Shown piece by piece: positions 1-5,116 of a stretch of 7,168 nt of DNA. Both the position numbers and the translations under genes were made by a program. The notes beneath the pieces are model-generated. The model had not been told where the DNA came from, searched no databases, and was given only the letters and a program-made list of their open reading frames with translations. The stretch comes from Bacillota bacterium (GTDB taxonomy: Bacteria > Bacillota > Sulfobacillia > Symbiobacteriales > ZC4RG38): contig QGUP01000099.1 in NCBI GenBank assembly GCA_003242505.1, positions 1-7,168 of the forward strand. Direction: 5' to 3'. How positions within the stretch are numbered: the first letter of the stretch is position 1; every line of letters begins with the position of its first letter.

Positions 1-318
1 GGTCTGGACCTGCCCGGTCAGCCGGGGGACCCGGTCCTGGCCGCGGCCGCCGGGACCGTGGCGGCGGTGGGGGAGGATCCCCTCTGGGGCCTCTCCGTCA
101 CCCTGGACCACGGCGGCGGGTGGCAGACCCGGTACCGGGGCCTGGCCGCGGCGGCGGTGACGCCGGGGCAGGCGGTCCAGCCGGGGGACCGGCTCGGGGA
201 CCTGGCCCCGGCGGTCGGGGCGATGGAGGCCGGAGACGGCCCCCACCTGCACTTTGAACTGCTCCGAGGCGGCCGCCCGGTGGACCCGACGGCGGCCCTG
301 GCGGAACCTGCCCCCTGA
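1..318 (+). CDS. M23/LytM-family peptidase domain protein, SpoIIQ-like (C-terminal part)
   Basis: The reading frame is open from base 1 and ends at TGA 316-318, so only the last 105 residues are present. The protein is the beta-sheet half of an M23 (LytM/lysostaphin) domain. Visible are the GLDL stretch carrying the metal-ligand Asp (D3), a beta-hairpin with H37, and the HLHFEL motif (H82, H84) near the C-terminus. Active M23 enzymes are zinc endopeptidases that cut peptidoglycan cross-bridges outside the membrane. Here the position normally read as YAHL is YRGL (residues 45-48), so one conserved catalytic His appears to be Gly. The first metal-ligand His would lie before the window. The location just upstream of spoIIID matches spoIIQ in Bacillus, where the LytM domain is degenerate and acts mainly as a forespore anchor for the SpoIIIAH channel. 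SpoIIQ is therefore the best guess, but another sporulation M23 protein is possible. The family call is firm and the SpoIIQ identity is inferred. Confidence 0.85.
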   Translation, partial: GLDLPGQPGDPVLAAAAGTVAAVGEDPLWGLSVTLDHGGGWQTRYRGLAAAAVTPGQAVQPGDRLGDLAPAVGAMEAGDGPHLHFELLRGGRPVDPTAALAEPAP

Positions 319-331
319 CCCGGGGCATCCG

Positions 332-360
332 GCATACCCCCTCAGCCCTCGGAATACTGA
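332..360 (+). promoter_or_regulatory. Candidate sigma-E promoter of spoIIID
   Basis: GCATACC at 332-338 resembles the sigma-E -35 element (KMATATT, 5 of 7). A 14-base spacer follows, then AATACTGA at 353-360, which shares the ATAC core of the -10 element CATACAnT. Spacer length agrees with the sigma-E consensus of 14-15. Transcription would begin near 367, about 29 bases before the GTG start of spoIIID. Bacillus spoIIID is transcribed by sigma-E in the mother cell, so the assignment fits. The match is partial and was found by eye. Confidence 0.5.
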
Positions 361-395
361 TGTACCGCTGGCGAGGGCGGAAGGGGGGCCGGGTG

Positions 396-644
396 GTGAA
401 GGACTACATCTGGAAACGGGTGCTGGATGTCAGCAATCATATCTTCCGCACCAAGGACACCGTCCGGGAGACTGCCCAGATCTTTGGCGTCTCCAAGAGC
501 ACCGTCCACAAGGACGTCACGGAACGGTTGCCCCGGATTAACCCAGAGCTGGCAGCCAAGGTGAAGCGGGTCCTGGACTTCAACAAGGCAGAGCGGCACA
601 TCCGGGGCGGCCAGGCCACCAGGCAGAAGTACCTGGAGCGGTGA
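396..644 (+). CDS. spoIIID: Sporulation transcription factor SpoIIID
   Basis: SpoIIID is a small DNA-binding protein of the mother cell. It activates and represses many sigma-E-dependent genes and helps switch on the late sigma-K stage. The protein is 82 residues from GTG 396. A helix-turn-helix spans about residues 22-45, including GVSKSTVHKDVTERLP (31-46), nearly identical to the Bacillus protein. The basic C-terminal segment (RHIRGGQATRQKY, 67-79), known to aid DNA binding, is also present. Start choice: an in-frame ATG at 360 would add 12 Arg/Gly-rich residues absent from the family. It also lies upstream of the predicted transcription start. GTG 396 gives MKDYI, aligning with MHDYI of Bacillus, and has a strong ribosome site (GGAAGGGGGG, 379-388) seven bases upstream. 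GTG 393 is a near-equal alternative. Identity is very secure. Confidence 0.96.
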   Translation: MKDYIWKRVLDVSNHIFRTKDTVRETAQIFGVSKSTVHKDVTERLPRINPELAAKVKRVLDFNKAERHIRGGQATRQKYLER

Positions 645-730
645 CCGGCACGGAAGTGACCAGCGAGGGTGGGCTGTGCGGAAGAGGCCGGCCGGCGGCG
701 ATCTGAGCCGGAAATGGCCGGCGCGGCAAG

Positions 731-760
731 AGAGGAATCCTGTCACCCCCGGGCGAAAAT
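731..760 (+). promoter_or_regulatory. Candidate sigma-H-like promoter upstream of mbl
   Basis: AGAGGAATC at 731-739 matches the sigma-H -35 consensus RnAGGAWWW at all but the last base. After a 12-base spacer, GGCGAAAAT at 752-760 matches the -10 consensus RnnGAATWW except at one position. This is an unusually A-rich patch in a GC-rich intergenic stretch (645-818). The transcription start would fall near 767, about 50 bases ahead of the GTG start of mbl. The assignment rests only on consensus matching by eye. Confidence 0.4.
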
Positions 761-818
761 ACCAGAAGTCACGAGGTTCATCGCAAGTGATGCAACCACA
801 GCCTTAGGGGTGGGGGAT

Positions 819-1838
819 GTGTTGGGCTGGGGACGGGACATCGGCATCGACCTGGGGACGGCCACGATCCTCATCTACATCCGGGGCAAGGGCATCGTCC
901 TCCGGGAACCCTCGGTGGTCGCCATGGAGCGGGACACGAAGAGGATCCTGGCGGTGGGCTCGGAAGCCAGGCGGATGCTGGGGCGGACACCGGGGAACAT
1001 CATCGCCACCCGTCCCCTCCGGGATGGGGTCATCGCGGACTACGAGATCACCCTGGCGATGCTCCGGTACTTCCTCGACAAGGTCACGGGGCCCCGTTTC
1101 CTGACCCGGCCGCGGGTGATGATCTGCATCCCCGCGGGGGTGACCACGGTGGAGAAGCGCGCGGTCCTCGAGGCAGCCCATGAGGCCGGGGCCCGTCAGG
1201 CCGCCCTGATCGAGGAACCCCTGGCTGCTGCCCTGGGGGCCGGGCTGGACATCACCAAGCCCAACGGCAACATGGTGGTGGACATCGGCGGCGGCACCTG
1301 CGACGTGGCGGTGCTCTCCCTGGGCGGGGTGGTCCGCAGCCAGTCGATCCGGGTGGCCGGGGACAAGTTTGACGAGGCCATCGCCCGGTACATCAAGCGG
1401 GAGTACAACCTCCTCATCGGCGAGCGGACGGCGGAGGAGATCAAGATCACCGTGGCCACCGCCTCGGGCACCCGGAAGGAGAGCATGGAGGTCCGGGGCC
1501 GAGACCTGACCACCGGCCTGCCGAAGACCATCACCTTTACCTCCGAGGAGGCCCGGATTGCCCTCAAGGAGCCGGTCGAGGCCATCGTGCAGGCGGTCAA
1601 GAGCGTGCTGGAGCAGACCCCACCGGAGCTGATCGCGGACATCCAGGAACGGGGGATTTGCCTCACGGGTGGCGGCGCGCTGCTGCACGGGCTGGATGAA
1701 CTGATCGCCCGGGAGACCGGGGTGCCGGCCTACGTGGCCGAGGATCCGGCCTCCTGCGTGGCTAAGGGGACGGGAATCGCCCTGGAGCGGTTTGAGACCA
1801 TGGAAGACCACCTGCAGGTGCTCCGGCGGGTGATGTAA
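819..1838 (+). CDS. mbl: Rod-shape-determining actin homologue, Mbl/MreB family
   Basis: This bacterial actin polymerises under the membrane and steers the cell-wall elongation machinery (MreCD, RodA, PBPs). The family's ATP-binding signatures are all visible: phosphate-1 GIDLGTA (9-15), phosphate-2 DIGGGT (155-160) and adenosine TGGGA (283-287). RPLRDGVIADYE and IEEPLAAALGAGL (131-143) are also typical. Length is 339 residues against about 333 for B. subtilis Mbl. The frame is open further upstream, to an ATG at about 669, but that would add some 50 low-quality residues. GTG 819 gives MLGWGRDIGIDLG, matching the family N-terminus, with AGGGGTGG (806-813) five bases upstream; TTG 822 is an alternative. 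Position between spoIIID and flhO is the Bacillus mbl locus. Sequence alone does not separate Mbl from MreB, so the symbol relies on context. Confidence 0.93.
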   Translation: MLGWGRDIGIDLGTATILIYIRGKGIVLREPSVVAMERDTKRILAVGSEARRMLGRTPGNIIATRPLRDGVIADYEITLAMLRYFLDKVTGPRFLTRPRVMICIPAGVTTVEKRAVLEAAHEAGARQAALIEEPLAAALGAGLDITKPNGNMVVDIGGGTCDVAVLSLGGVVRSQSIRVAGDKFDEAIARYIKREYNLLIGERTAEEIKITVATASGTRKESMEVRGRDLTTGLPKTITFTSEEARIALKEPVEAIVQAVKSVLEQTPPELIADIQERGICLTGGGALLHGLDELIARETGVPAYVAEDPASCVAKGTGIALERFETMEDHLQVLRRVM

Positions 1839-1839
1839 G

Positions 1840-1890
1840 GGCCGGGCGGCGGCCGGGCAGGCGGCGGACCTGGCCGGGCGGCGGCCGGGC
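1840..1890 (+). repeat. Pair of 19-bp direct repeats after mbl
   Basis: GGCCGGGCGGCGGCCGGGC occurs exactly at 1840-1858 and again at 1872-1890, a 32-base offset. Each copy is itself built from a repeated GGCCGGGC unit. It begins one base after the mbl stop codon. Local slippage or duplication in a GC-rich spacer explains it. No function is evident. Confidence 0.8.
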
Positions 1891-1916
1891 GGAACAGCGG
1901 TTCAGACGGCTTTGGC

Positions 1917-1941
1917 GGTCCTGGGGAGACCCCCCGGGACC
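1917..1941 (+). terminator. Terminator-like hairpin downstream of mbl
   Basis: GGTCCTGGGG (1917-1926) pairs with CCCCGGGACC (1932-1941) over ten base pairs, one of them T-G, around a five-base loop. Only a weak T-rich stretch (TTCT, 1942-1945) follows, so it is not a classic intrinsic terminator. It sits about 80 bases after the mbl stop and before the flagellar promoter, where transcription would be expected to end. A second, weaker hairpin (CTGCTG 1944-1949 with CAGCAG 1961-1966) follows directly. Confidence 0.5.
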
Positions 1942-2047
1942 TTCTGCTGCCTGGGGCGTCCAGCAGGGAGGCTCCTCAGGGACGGTGCTGCCAGCGGGGG
2001 CCGGGGGCCGGGGAGCAAACCCGGCGGCGGGGGTCCGAACCGGGGCT

Positions 2048-2074
2048 TAAATCTGAGGCCGGTGGGACCGATAT
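2048..2074 (+). promoter_or_regulatory. Sigma-D (sigma-28, FliA-type) flagellar promoter
   Basis: TAAA at 2048-2051 is a perfect -35 core. Exactly 15 bases follow, then ACCGATAT at 2067-2074, six of eight matching the -10 element GCCGATAA. Spacing and sequence fit the sigma-D/FliA class that drives late flagellar and motility genes. Transcription would begin near 2080, about 65 bases before the flhO start. Bacillus flhO-flhP is sigma-D dependent, which supports the call. The promoter likely also serves the rod-binding gene and fabZ. Confidence 0.8.
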
Positions 2075-2147
2075 CCATTGAGAGAGGCATGAGAAGAAGC
2101 GCCTGAAGACCCTGAGTAGCAGCCTACAGCGACAGGGAGGAGCCGGC

Positions 2148-2933
2148 GTGCTGCGGGGCATCTACGCATCCGCCACCGGCATGGTGGCCCAGGCCCGGCG
2201 CCTGGACGTGCTGGCGAACAACCTGGCCAACGCCGCGACGGTGGGGTACAAGCGGGACGTCACCATCGCGGCCACCTTCCAGGACCTGCTCCAGGAGCGG
2301 CTCGACGACCGGGTTCCGCCGGCGCCCGGCACCACCCGGGCGGTGGGGCCGGTGCCGGCAGGCACCGCGGTGGCCACCGCCACCCGGCTGGCCGACGGTC
2401 CCATCAAGGCCACCGGCCGGCCCCTGGACGTGGCCCTGCAAGGGGATGGGTTCTTCACCATCCTCACGCCGGAAGGGATCCGGTACACCCGGGCCGGCAA
2501 CTTTGACCAGGACGGGCAGGGGCGGCTGGTGACCGCGGCGGGGCATCCGGTCCTGGTGAGCGGCAGGCCGGTGGCCGGCCGGTCCATCGTCATCCGGGAG
2601 AATGGCGAGGTCTGGGTGGACGGGCTGCTCGCGGGGACCCTGGACATCGTCACCACCGACCAGGTGGGGCCGCTCCGGAAGGTGGGGGACAACCTCTGGG
2701 CCCCGGGTGGCCCCGGCGCCCCGCTGGTGGGGGGCGCCTCCACCGCCACCGGCCAGAACCCGGCCAGGCCCTGGCGGCTTCTGGTGGGCTTCCTGGAGAT
2801 GTCCAACGTGGAGCCGATCCGGGAGATGGTGGAGCTGATCCACGCCACCCGGACCTTTGAGGCGAACCAGAAGGCGCTCCAGGCCCAGGACCAGGCCCTG
2901 GGCCGGGCGGTGAACGACCTGGTCGGCCGGTAA
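2148..2933 (+). CDS. flhO: Flagellar basal-body rod protein FlhO (FlgF/FlgG family)
   Basis: This is a structural protein of the flagellar rod, exported by the flagellar type III apparatus and assembled between the basal body and the hook. The N-terminal rod signature is ANNLANAATVGYK (23-35), in which the usual NT before the GYK is replaced by AT-V. The C-terminal coiled-coil module runs from LEMSNVEPIREMVELI (216) to the end and includes RTFEANQKALQAQD. The middle holds the beta-rich FlgE/F/G core with ALQGDGFF. Length is 261 residues, close to the roughly 270 of B. subtilis FlhO. The start is GTG 2148 with AGGGAGGAG (2134-2142) at good spacing. It is first in a sigma-D-driven flagellar operon, 26 bases ahead of flhP. 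The family is certain; FlhO versus FlgF naming rests on gene order. Confidence 0.92.
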   Translation: MLRGIYASATGMVAQARRLDVLANNLANAATVGYKRDVTIAATFQDLLQERLDDRVPPAPGTTRAVGPVPAGTAVATATRLADGPIKATGRPLDVALQGDGFFTILTPEGIRYTRAGNFDQDGQGRLVTAAGHPVLVSGRPVAGRSIVIRENGEVWVDGLLAGTLDIVTTDQVGPLRKVGDNLWAPGGPGAPLVGGASTATGQNPARPWRLLVGFLEMSNVEPIREMVELIHATRTFEANQKALQAQDQALGRAVNDLVGR

Positions 2934-2959
2934 TGGGGCCGTAGGAGGGACCGGAGCCG

Positions 2960-3739
2960 ATGATCCGAGCGCTCTATTCGGCGGCCAGCGGCATGGCCGC
3001 CCAGCAGGTGCAGACCGACGTCATCGCCAATAACCTCGCCAACGTCAACACCCCCGGCTACAAGGCCAGCCGGGCTGCCTTTGAGGACCTCCTCTACCAG
3101 GAACTGCAGGCGGGGCCTGACACCCCCGGCCCGGTGCAGCTTGGCAACGGGGTGCGCCTCGCCGCCACCCAGCGGAGCTTTCAGCAGGGGAGCCTCACCC
3201 GGACCGGCGAGCCCCTCCACGTGGCCATCCAGGGGCCGGGGTTCCTCCGGGTCCGCCGGGAGGACGGCACCGAAGCCTACACTCGGGACGGGAGCCTCAG
3301 CCTGAGCGGCGCGGGGCAGCTGGTCACGGCCCAGGGGCTTCTGGTGCTGAGCGAGTTCGGCACCCCCATCCAGGTCCCGCCGGGGGCCGCGGATGTCCAG
3401 ATCGGATCGGACGGCCTGGTGACCTACTGGGACAGCCAGTTTCAGCAGCGGGTACCGGTGGGCCGGATCGGCCTGGCGTCCTTCGTGAATCCCGGGGGCC
3501 TGCTGGCCCTGGGCGGGAACCTCTACCAGGCCACCCCGAATGCCGGCGCCATCCAGTACGGCGCGCCGGGGCAGTACGGCCTGGGCACCCTCCTCCCGGG
3601 CCACCTGGAGAACAGCAACGTGGAAGTGGTCACGGAGATGGTCAACCTCATCGTGGCCCAGCGGGTCTACGAACTGAACTCCCGGGCCCTGCAGAGCGCG
3701 GACGAGATGCTGGCCATGGTCAACCAGCTGCGGCGGTAA
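2960..3739 (+). CDS. flhP: Flagellar basal-body rod protein FlhP (FlgG-like)
   Basis: This is the second rod protein, paralogous to the gene just upstream; the two probably form successive rod segments leading to the hook. It has the canonical N-terminal motif ANNLANVNTPGYK (23-35), then the beta-domain with AIQGPGFLRV. The C-terminal helix module starts at LENSNVEVVTEMVNLIVAQ (216) and includes YELNSRALQSADEML, very close to the FlgG form. Length is 259 residues against about 269 for B. subtilis FlhP. ATG 2960 is preceded by TAGGAGGGA (2942-2950). There is no signal peptide, as expected for a protein secreted through the flagellar apparatus. It could equally be labelled FlgG. Confidence 0.93.
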   Translation: MIRALYSAASGMAAQQVQTDVIANNLANVNTPGYKASRAAFEDLLYQELQAGPDTPGPVQLGNGVRLAATQRSFQQGSLTRTGEPLHVAIQGPGFLRVRREDGTEAYTRDGSLSLSGAGQLVTAQGLLVLSEFGTPIQVPPGAADVQIGSDGLVTYWDSQFQQRVPVGRIGLASFVNPGGLLALGGNLYQATPNAGAIQYGAPGQYGLGTLLPGHLENSNVEVVTEMVNLIVAQRVYELNSRALQSADEMLAMVNQLRR

Positions 3740-3794
3740 GGTTCCCGGGGTGAGCCGGCTGGGCTGAGCGGCACCGGAGGGGAGGGGGAGCCGA

Positions 3795-4307
3795 ATGGCA
3801 AACGGGACCGGGACGCCGGGCTGGCCGGGCCTTCTGGGGGCCGGGCCGGGGCTCCTGGGAGCGCCCCTGGGGCCGGTGGGCCGTGAGGCAGGCCAGCGGC
3901 TCCAGGGCCCGGACTGGCAGGACCGGGAGGCGCAGCTCCGGCAGGTCACCCGGGAGTTTGAGGCGCTTTTCCTGGAAATCCTACTGAAGCAGGCGCGCCG
4001 GGCAACCGAGGGCCTGGGCGGGGGCCAGGGGAGCCTGGCCCGGCAGATCTACAGGGACTGGTTTGACCAGCAGGTCGCCCAGCAGGTGGCGGCCGTCGGG
4101 GGCACCGGGCTCGGGGAGGTCCTCTACCGGCACCTGGCCGCCCGGTACCTGAGCGGCGCCGAGGAGGGCGGGGCCGGCCCCGGGGAGGACGGGGCGCCCG
4201 CCGGCGGGGAGGGCCTGCCGCCTGTCGGTGGGGCGGCCTCCCCCCTGGTAGCTGCCGGGGAAAGCCTGCCGCCGGAGCGTCCGGAGGACGGGAGGGAGTC
4301 CGGGTGA
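3795..4307 (+). CDS. flgJ: FlgJ-type rod-binding protein without muramidase domain
   Basis: Residues 46-117 form the rod-binding domain of the FlgJ N-terminus. The characteristic segments are REFEALFLEILLKQAR (53-68), which helps cap or scaffold rod assembly, and RQIYRDWFDQQVAQQVA (83-99) followed by GGTGLGEVLYRHL. Enterobacterial FlgJ adds a C-terminal glucosaminidase that opens peptidoglycan. Here that domain is missing and replaced by a roughly 50-residue Gly/Pro/Glu-rich tail (120-170), probably disordered. The first 40 residues are also Gly/Pro/Leu-rich. ATG 3795 follows a strong GGAGGGGAGGGGG site (3777-3789). Its stop codon overlaps the start of fabZ by four bases. Single-domain proteins of this kind are common beside flgF-flgG in Gram-positive and many other bacteria. 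Confidence 0.88.
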   Translation: MANGTGTPGWPGLLGAGPGLLGAPLGPVGREAGQRLQGPDWQDREAQLRQVTREFEALFLEILLKQARRATEGLGGGQGSLARQIYRDWFDQQVAQQVAAVGGTGLGEVLYRHLAARYLSGAEEGGAGPGEDGAPAGGEGLPPVGGAASPLVAAGESLPPERPEDGRESG

Positions 4308-4747
4308 GGATGGATCGGGAGCAGATCAAGGCGGTCATCCCGCACCGGGAGCCCTTCCTGCTCGTGGATGAGCTTGTGGAGGTGGAGCCGGGCCGCCGGG
4401 CGGTGGGGCTGAAGCACGTCACCCCAGACGAGTTCTGGGTGCCGGGCCACTACCCGGGGAACCCCATCATGCCCGGGGTGCTTCAGATCGAGGCCCTGGC
4501 CCAGACCGGCGCGGTGGCGCTGATGCTGATGCCTGAGTACCAGGGCAAGGTTCCCCTCTTCGCCGGGCTGGAGGGAGTGCGGTTCAAGCGGCCGGTCCGG
4601 CCGGGGGAGACCCTGCGGCTGGAGGTGGAGATCCTCCGGCTCCGGGGGCCCGTGGGCCGAGGCGCCGGCCGGGCTTACGTGGGCGACGAGCTGGCCTGCG
4701 AATGCGAACTGGTCTTTGCCTTTGCCGATCCGGGCAAGGTGCGGTGA
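4304..4747 (+). CDS. fabZ: 3-hydroxyacyl-[ACP] dehydratase FabZ
   Basis: FabZ removes water from 3-hydroxyacyl-ACP to give trans-2-enoyl-ACP in each round of type II fatty acid synthesis, in the cytoplasm. The hot-dog fold and catalytic pair are clear: His49 in GHYPGNPIMPGVLQIEALAQ and Glu63 in the EALAQ part. The N-terminal VIPHREPFLLVDE and later KRPVRPGE are also typical. Length is 147 residues against about 141 in Bacillus. Start choice: GTG 4304 overlaps the upstream stop as GTGA and is correctly spaced from GGAGGGAG (4291-4298). ATG 4310, two codons later, fits the family length slightly better but is far from that site. The overlap implies translational coupling to the flagellar operon, matching the flhP-fabZ linkage in Bacillus. 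Confidence 0.96.
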   Translation: MRMDREQIKAVIPHREPFLLVDELVEVEPGRRAVGLKHVTPDEFWVPGHYPGNPIMPGVLQIEALAQTGAVALMLMPEYQGKVPLFAGLEGVRFKRPVRPGETLRLEVEILRLRGPVGRGAGRAYVGDELACECELVFAFADPGKVR

Positions 4748-4789
4748 CCGGCGGGAGCGGGCCGCCGCCGGGTCGTCTGGTGACCGAGA

Positions 4790-4819
4790 GCCGGTGGTGG
4801 TGGAGCACCGGCCCTTCCA
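4790..4819 (+). terminator. Terminator-like hairpin after fabZ
   Basis: GCCGGTG (4790-4796) pairs with CACCGGC (4806-4812) around a nine-base loop, followed by a weak pyrimidine run CCTTCCATTCT. Another inverted repeat, CCGGCGG (4748-4754) with CCGCCGG (4765-4771), starts right at the fabZ stop. Either could end the flagellar-fabZ transcript before the metK promoter. Neither has a good T-tract. Confidence 0.4.
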
Positions 4820-4823
4820 TTCT

Positions 4824-4850
4824 GGGGGCGCTTTACATCTCGGGGGCGCT
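4824..4850 (+). repeat. Repeated 9-mer around the metK -35 element
   Basis: GGGGGCGCT occurs at 4824-4832 and 4842-4850, an 18-base offset, overlapping the -35 edge and filling the promoter spacer. It could be an operator or chance in GC-rich DNA. No regulator is suggested by the sequence. Confidence 0.4.
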
Positions 4851-4860
4851 GTGATAGAAT
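4832..4860 (+). promoter_or_regulatory. Vegetative (sigma-A) promoter of the metK leader
   Basis: TTTACA at 4832-4837 (five of six to TTGACA) and TAGAAT at 4855-4860 (five of six to TATAAT) are separated by exactly 17 bases. TG lies one base before the -10, giving an extended -10 element. Transcription would start near 4867, about 20 bases before the riboswitch aptamer, as expected for an S-box leader. Confidence 0.82.
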
Positions 4861-4886
4861 CAACCGGGTACAAATAAAGATAGGGG

Positions 4887-5010
4887 CCTCTTATCAAGAG
4901 AGACGGAGGGACTGGCCCGATGAAGTCTCGGCAACCGGCCCGCCGGGAGGGCGGCGGGTGCGGTGCCAATGCCAGCGAGCGGGTTCACAACCTGCCCGGG
5001 CGATAAGAGG
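4887..5010 (+). promoter_or_regulatory. SAM-I (S-box) riboswitch aptamer
   Basis: The aptamer binds S-adenosylmethionine and turns off the downstream gene when SAM is plentiful. P1 is a perfect nine-pair helix, CCTCTTATC (4887-4895) with GATAAGAGG (5002-5010). Conserved core segments follow in order: AGAGAGACGGAGGGACTGGC (kink-turn and J1/2 region), CCGATGAA, CGGCAACC, a GC-rich P3 (around CCCGCC and GGCGGG), GGTGCCAATGCCAGC, and a P4 hairpin of GCGGGTT (4979-4985) with AACCTGC (4989-4995). All universally conserved blocks of the class are recognisable. It lies in the 5' leader of metK, a classic S-box target. Confidence 0.97.
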
Positions 5011-5044
5011 AGCGAAGAGTGCGCACAGGGACCTCTTCGGCTCC
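5009..5044 (+). promoter_or_regulatory. Predicted antiterminator of the metK riboswitch
   Basis: GGAGCGAAGAG (5009-5019) can pair with CTCTTCGGCTCC (5033-5044) over eleven pairs with one bulged base. It uses the last two bases of the P1 3' strand and most of the terminator 5' arm. A shorter alternative pairs AAGAGG of P1 (5005-5010) with CCTCTT (5032-5037). Either is incompatible with P1 plus terminator. SAM stabilising P1 should therefore release the terminator, an OFF switch. Confidence 0.7.
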
Positions 5045-5057
5045 GAAGAGGTCTTTT
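5030..5057 (+). terminator. Riboswitch-controlled intrinsic terminator
   Basis: GACCTCTTCG (5030-5039) pairs with CGAAGAGGTC (5044-5053), a perfect ten-pair stem with a four-base loop, followed immediately by TTTT (5054-5057). It sits 20 bases after the aptamer and about 60 bases before the metK start, so it acts as the expression platform of the S-box leader. Confidence 0.92.
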
Positions 5058-5116
5058 CTACGCTCTGCGCGGCTCGGGCTCCACACACCTGTCGGCAAAC
5101 GGAGGCGAAGGCGGAG

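Larger units (their letters stand above)
1839..2147. other. Noncoding spacer between mbl and flhO
   Basis: This 309-base gap holds the 19-bp repeats, the terminator-like hairpin, a very GC-rich middle with no pattern I can interpret (about 1967-2040), and the sigma-D promoter. A 64-codon open frame crosses it on the + strand, but it has no ribosome site, no recognisable domain and Pro/Gly/Arg-rich content typical of chance frames in GC-rich DNA. I see no RNA gene. Confidence 0.7.

Noticed and set aside
669..818. N-terminal extension of mbl from ATG 669
   Set aside because: The extra 50 residues have no family match and cover a promoter-like region; GTG 819 has a ribosome site and the family N-terminus.
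1912..2106. Small open frame of 64 codons between mbl and flhO
   Set aside because: There is no ribosome site or recognisable domain, and it overlaps a hairpin and the sigma-D promoter.
2162..3949. Long minus-strand open frame opposite flhO and flhP (595 codons)
   Set aside because: It lies opposite clear flagellar genes, is Pro/Arg/Gly-rich without a domain, and reflects the scarcity of stop codons in GC-rich antisense frames.
4958..5116. N-terminal extension of metK from 4958
   Set aside because: This stretch is riboswitch aptamer and terminator, and the family begins at the MTEKKGRYFF start.
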